From NCBI GenBank assembly GCA_020849945.1, contig JADZFK010000002.1, forward strand, positions 1-43,483: a DNA stretch of 43,483 nt, in the 5' to 3' direction. The translations under genes and the position numbers were made by a program. The DNA comes from Pirellulales bacterium. Its GTDB lineage: Bacteria; Planctomycetota; Planctomycetia; Pirellulales; Lacipirellulaceae. Positions 41,821-43,483 of the stretch are shown piece after piece (within the stretch, counting starts at the first letter, position 1; each line of letters begins with the position of its first letter). Under the pieces are notes generated by a model. The model was not told the DNA's origin, made no database searches, and worked only from the letters and a program-made list of their open reading frames with translations.

Positions 41821-42072
41821 TTGCAAAATCCGCCGCCCGGCGTGGCAGCGTCTGGGCAGCGCCGCCCAGTCATTGCCAGGCAACAAATAGCGTCAAATGA
41901 TACTGTACAAGTGGACGTCGAGTCGACTGACGAACTTTTTTCAGCAGTCGGGTTAGCTGAAATTGTGGAGGCCTGGCCGATCTTGCCGGATTACATTCGG
42001 CTGGCAATTCCGACTCTTGCACAGTCAACTAAGGTGATAGTAAGTGATAGTTTTCATGCTTTCAATACTTGA
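41821..42072 (+). pseudogene. C-terminal remnant of a planctomycete-type integrase/recombinase
   Basis: An open frame of 83 codons without a proper start (TTG), beginning 27 nt after the tmRNA. It reads QNPPPGVAASG, then SAVGLAEIVEAWPILPDYIR, then LAIPTLAQSTKV. The ending pattern 'V-x-AWP-LP---R-AI--L' is recalled as the tail of many planctomycete site-specific recombinases and integrases; no catalytic residues remain. tmRNA 3' ends are classical integration sites, so this is probably the worn end of an integrated element. The call rests on a short match and is tentative. Confidence 0.45.
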
Positions 42073-42248
42073 TCTTGTTGCAAATGCATTTTGGGCTCAG
42101 GCGAGTCGCGCCGAGGTTCGGTAAGTTTCTTACTGGCTCTTAGCAAAGGAATCAGTTGCGTGCTTGGCCAGTAGATATATATCCGGCCAAGCATAAAGGA
42201 AGTATCGGGCCGGCTGCTTTCTTTGCGGATACCGATCGGGCGCAAAGT

Positions 42249-42738
42249 TCACGCCCTCATTGAGCAGCTTACAACCCAAGCTCGCGTCCCGGTCCGCTCG
42301 ATGACTTTCAGAAGAATCTGGATCAGCGGTTCACCAACTCTCTGTCCGATTTTGATGGAGAGATAATACTTCACAGTCTGTTTTGCCGTGCATTGGAGAA
42401 TGGAAGACTGTATCTCGCTGGGATATGTTTGGCACATGATGCTTCACTTATATCTCCCGATTCTTCAGATTCCGGCCCATTACACGACGTGATGATGCAG
42501 TATGGGGATTGATCGGATCTAATCGAGTGGTTGATAGATCACGGTGCCAACAGCGAGCACCGAGATCCAGTTTATGCAACTTTGACACCATTGAAGGCAG
42601 CTGTTTTGTTGGGACTAGAACAAACAGCAGAACTCCTTCATCGGTACCAATCAAAGGGAACGCAGCTCGTTTCCTTGATAACCAATAACCACCCTCCCTA
42701 TAAGTGGTCATTCCACAGCACGCATGGCCGGGTGACGA
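42249..42738 (+). pseudogene. Degenerate ankyrin-repeat-like reading frame
   Basis: In one frame the DNA reads SSRPGPLDDFQKNLDQRF, DGEIILHSLFCRALENGRLY and LHDVMMQYGD, then TGA, then SDLIEWLIDHGANSEHRDP, TPLKAAVLLGLEQTAELLHR. The part after the TGA has the ankyrin pattern (LIDHGAN...TPLKAAVLLGLEQTAELL). An in-frame TGA interrupts it near 42510 and another stop lies upstream near 42260, so it is not a working gene. The base composition is more AT-rich than the neighbours. It probably came with the element beside the tmRNA. The function of the original protein is unknown. Confidence 0.5.
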
Positions 42739-42795
42739 AGACCGAGCAGAGCCATCAAAGCGCCGTCACCACGGGCACGCCCGCCAGACAGTTCA

Positions 42796-42854
42796 GTAGG
42801 TCAGGCTCTGCCTGACAATTGTCGCAACACCGTGTCAGGCAGAGCCTGACCTAC
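42796..42854. repeat. Perfect 21-bp inverted repeat
   Basis: The left arm (42796-42816) begins GTAGGTCAGGCTCTGCC and the right arm (42834-42854) is its exact reverse complement, with 17 bp between. Confidence 0.8.
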
Positions 42855-42952
42855 CGTACCTACGACGACACGGCCAGTACGAATATCTTCACCAACGCCG
42901 CCGGGCCACTCGCCGGGGCGAGTGGCACCCGCCGAGGCACGGAGAGTTCAGA

Positions 42953-43016
42953 TTGGTCATTGGTCATTGGTCATTGGCCATTTCAGAAATGAACCAATGT
43001 CAAATGACCAATGACC
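42953..43016. repeat. Heptamer array TTGGTCA and its mirror copy
   Basis: TTGGTCA three times plus TTGGCCA (42953-42980), then AATGACC twice (43003-43016), a rotation of the reverse complement of the same unit. Confidence 0.8.
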
Positions 43017-43053
43017 GCATAACAAATCACCTCTTCCAGCGTGTCCGCAATTC

Positions 43054-43121
43054 GTGGCACGGACTTCAGTCCGTGCAGCCAGCCCCGCGCAAACCACCTC
43101 ACGGACTAAAGTCCGTGCCAC
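43054..43121. repeat. Inverted repeat GTGGCACGGACTTCAGTCCG type
   Basis: The arms at 43054-43075 and 43100-43121 are reverse complements except for one position, and each arm is itself a small hairpin (CACGGACT...AGTCCGTG). Confidence 0.75.
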
Positions 43122-43445
43122 AACCCCCGCGCCCGCCCCGCGCTCCGCTCCGCGTCGCGGCTAAACACCCAACCCTACCCAACCTCCCTTCTGGCCCTCG
43201 ACCCACCAAGTGGCCAAGAATTTTAGTGGAATCGTGTACCGTATTCTGCTAAGATGCCCGCACGCCGAACCAGCGGCCAACGGCTCTTTGACAATTTATC
43301 CTTTCCACACGCCCCCACATCGGGCACACGCTCCGTGGCGCATCGTGTGCAATCGCCCCATTTAGCCCCCGGTCAATGACCGGGGGCCTGGCGAATCACC
43401 CACCCCACGACAATCCCCCACCCCCGCGGTTAAATGTTCGCAACC
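43122..43445. other. Intergenic tail of the window
   Basis: It contains a candidate -10 box TAAGAT (43250-43255) with TGGAAT 17 bp upstream, and the hairpin GCCCCCGGT-CAATG-ACCGGGGGC (43365-43387). An ATG at 43446 opens MSKIIDYCNTPT to the window end, too short to judge. Confidence 0.4.
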
Positions 43446-43483
43446 ATGAGCAAAATCATCGATTATTGCAATACCCCTACCCC

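Noticed and set aside
42531..42815. 94-codon frame as an intact ankyrin gene
   Set aside because: It continues upstream in frame through a TGA with sequence of the same character, and its end runs into repeats, so it was treated as part of a pseudogene.
43288..43310. CTCTTTGACAATTT as a CRISPR leader or rRNA promoter
   Set aside because: TTGACA is present, but no -10 box follows at 16-18 bp, and no direct repeats with spacers or rRNA sequence lie in the window.

Overview
The window is GC-rich chromosomal DNA whose gene content and repeats point to a planctomycete, probably of the Pirellulales. This is inferred from gene style (secreted low-complexity proteins, a degenerate sulfatase-fold protein, small zinc-ribbon proteins) and from several families of short intergenic hairpin repeats; no rRNA gene is present to confirm it.

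Layout. 1-1654 holds the N-terminal part of a Mod-like DNA methyltransferase that runs off the left edge. 2346-4469 is a SWIM zinc-finger protein. 4662-8981 is a housekeeping operon rpmB-gatC-gatA-gatB, interrupted between gatA and gatB by a GxxExxY (PD-(D/E)XK-like) gene lying between inverted arrays of 9-nt repeats. Then come a DUF62-type SAM hydrolase, bioA, a GAF/sigma-54 activator divergent from fabI, a secreted metallopeptidase, cdsA and a plsC-like acyltransferase. 18161-28621 is an exopolysaccharide locus: flippase, glycosyltransferase, polysaccharide deacetylase and CelD-like acetyltransferase on the minus strand, and a Wzz-like chain-length protein, an O-antigen ligase-like protein and a catalytically degenerate sulfatase-fold protein on the plus strand. 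28998-33002 encodes a very large secreted glycosidase-like protein. dus and queG follow on the minus strand, then a small secreted protein, a higBA-type toxin-antitoxin module with a frameshifted toxin, a lipoprotein, two small planctomycete-type proteins and aroA. The tmRNA gene lies at 41435-41793. Beyond it there are no intact genes, only an integrase-like C-terminal remnant, an ankyrin-like pseudogene and dense hairpin repeats.

How it fits together. GatCAB and the S-adenosylmethionine, biotin, fatty-acid and phospholipid genes are ordinary metabolism. The most unusual signal is in the non-genic DNA. (1) Inverted arms beginning TTCACCAC and continuing with roughly 9-nt periodicity bracket the GxxExxY gene and the toxin-antitoxin module, and a decayed pair lies downstream of gatB with nothing inside; together they look like a family of small cassettes. 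(2) Many unrelated tandem repeats all have a unit of exactly 7 bp. They sit at gene ends, supply stop codons for three genes, add a tail to the Dus protein and have entered the methyltransferase reading frame. (3) Two 130-143 bp MITE-like elements carry terminal inverted repeats starting AGGGCC.
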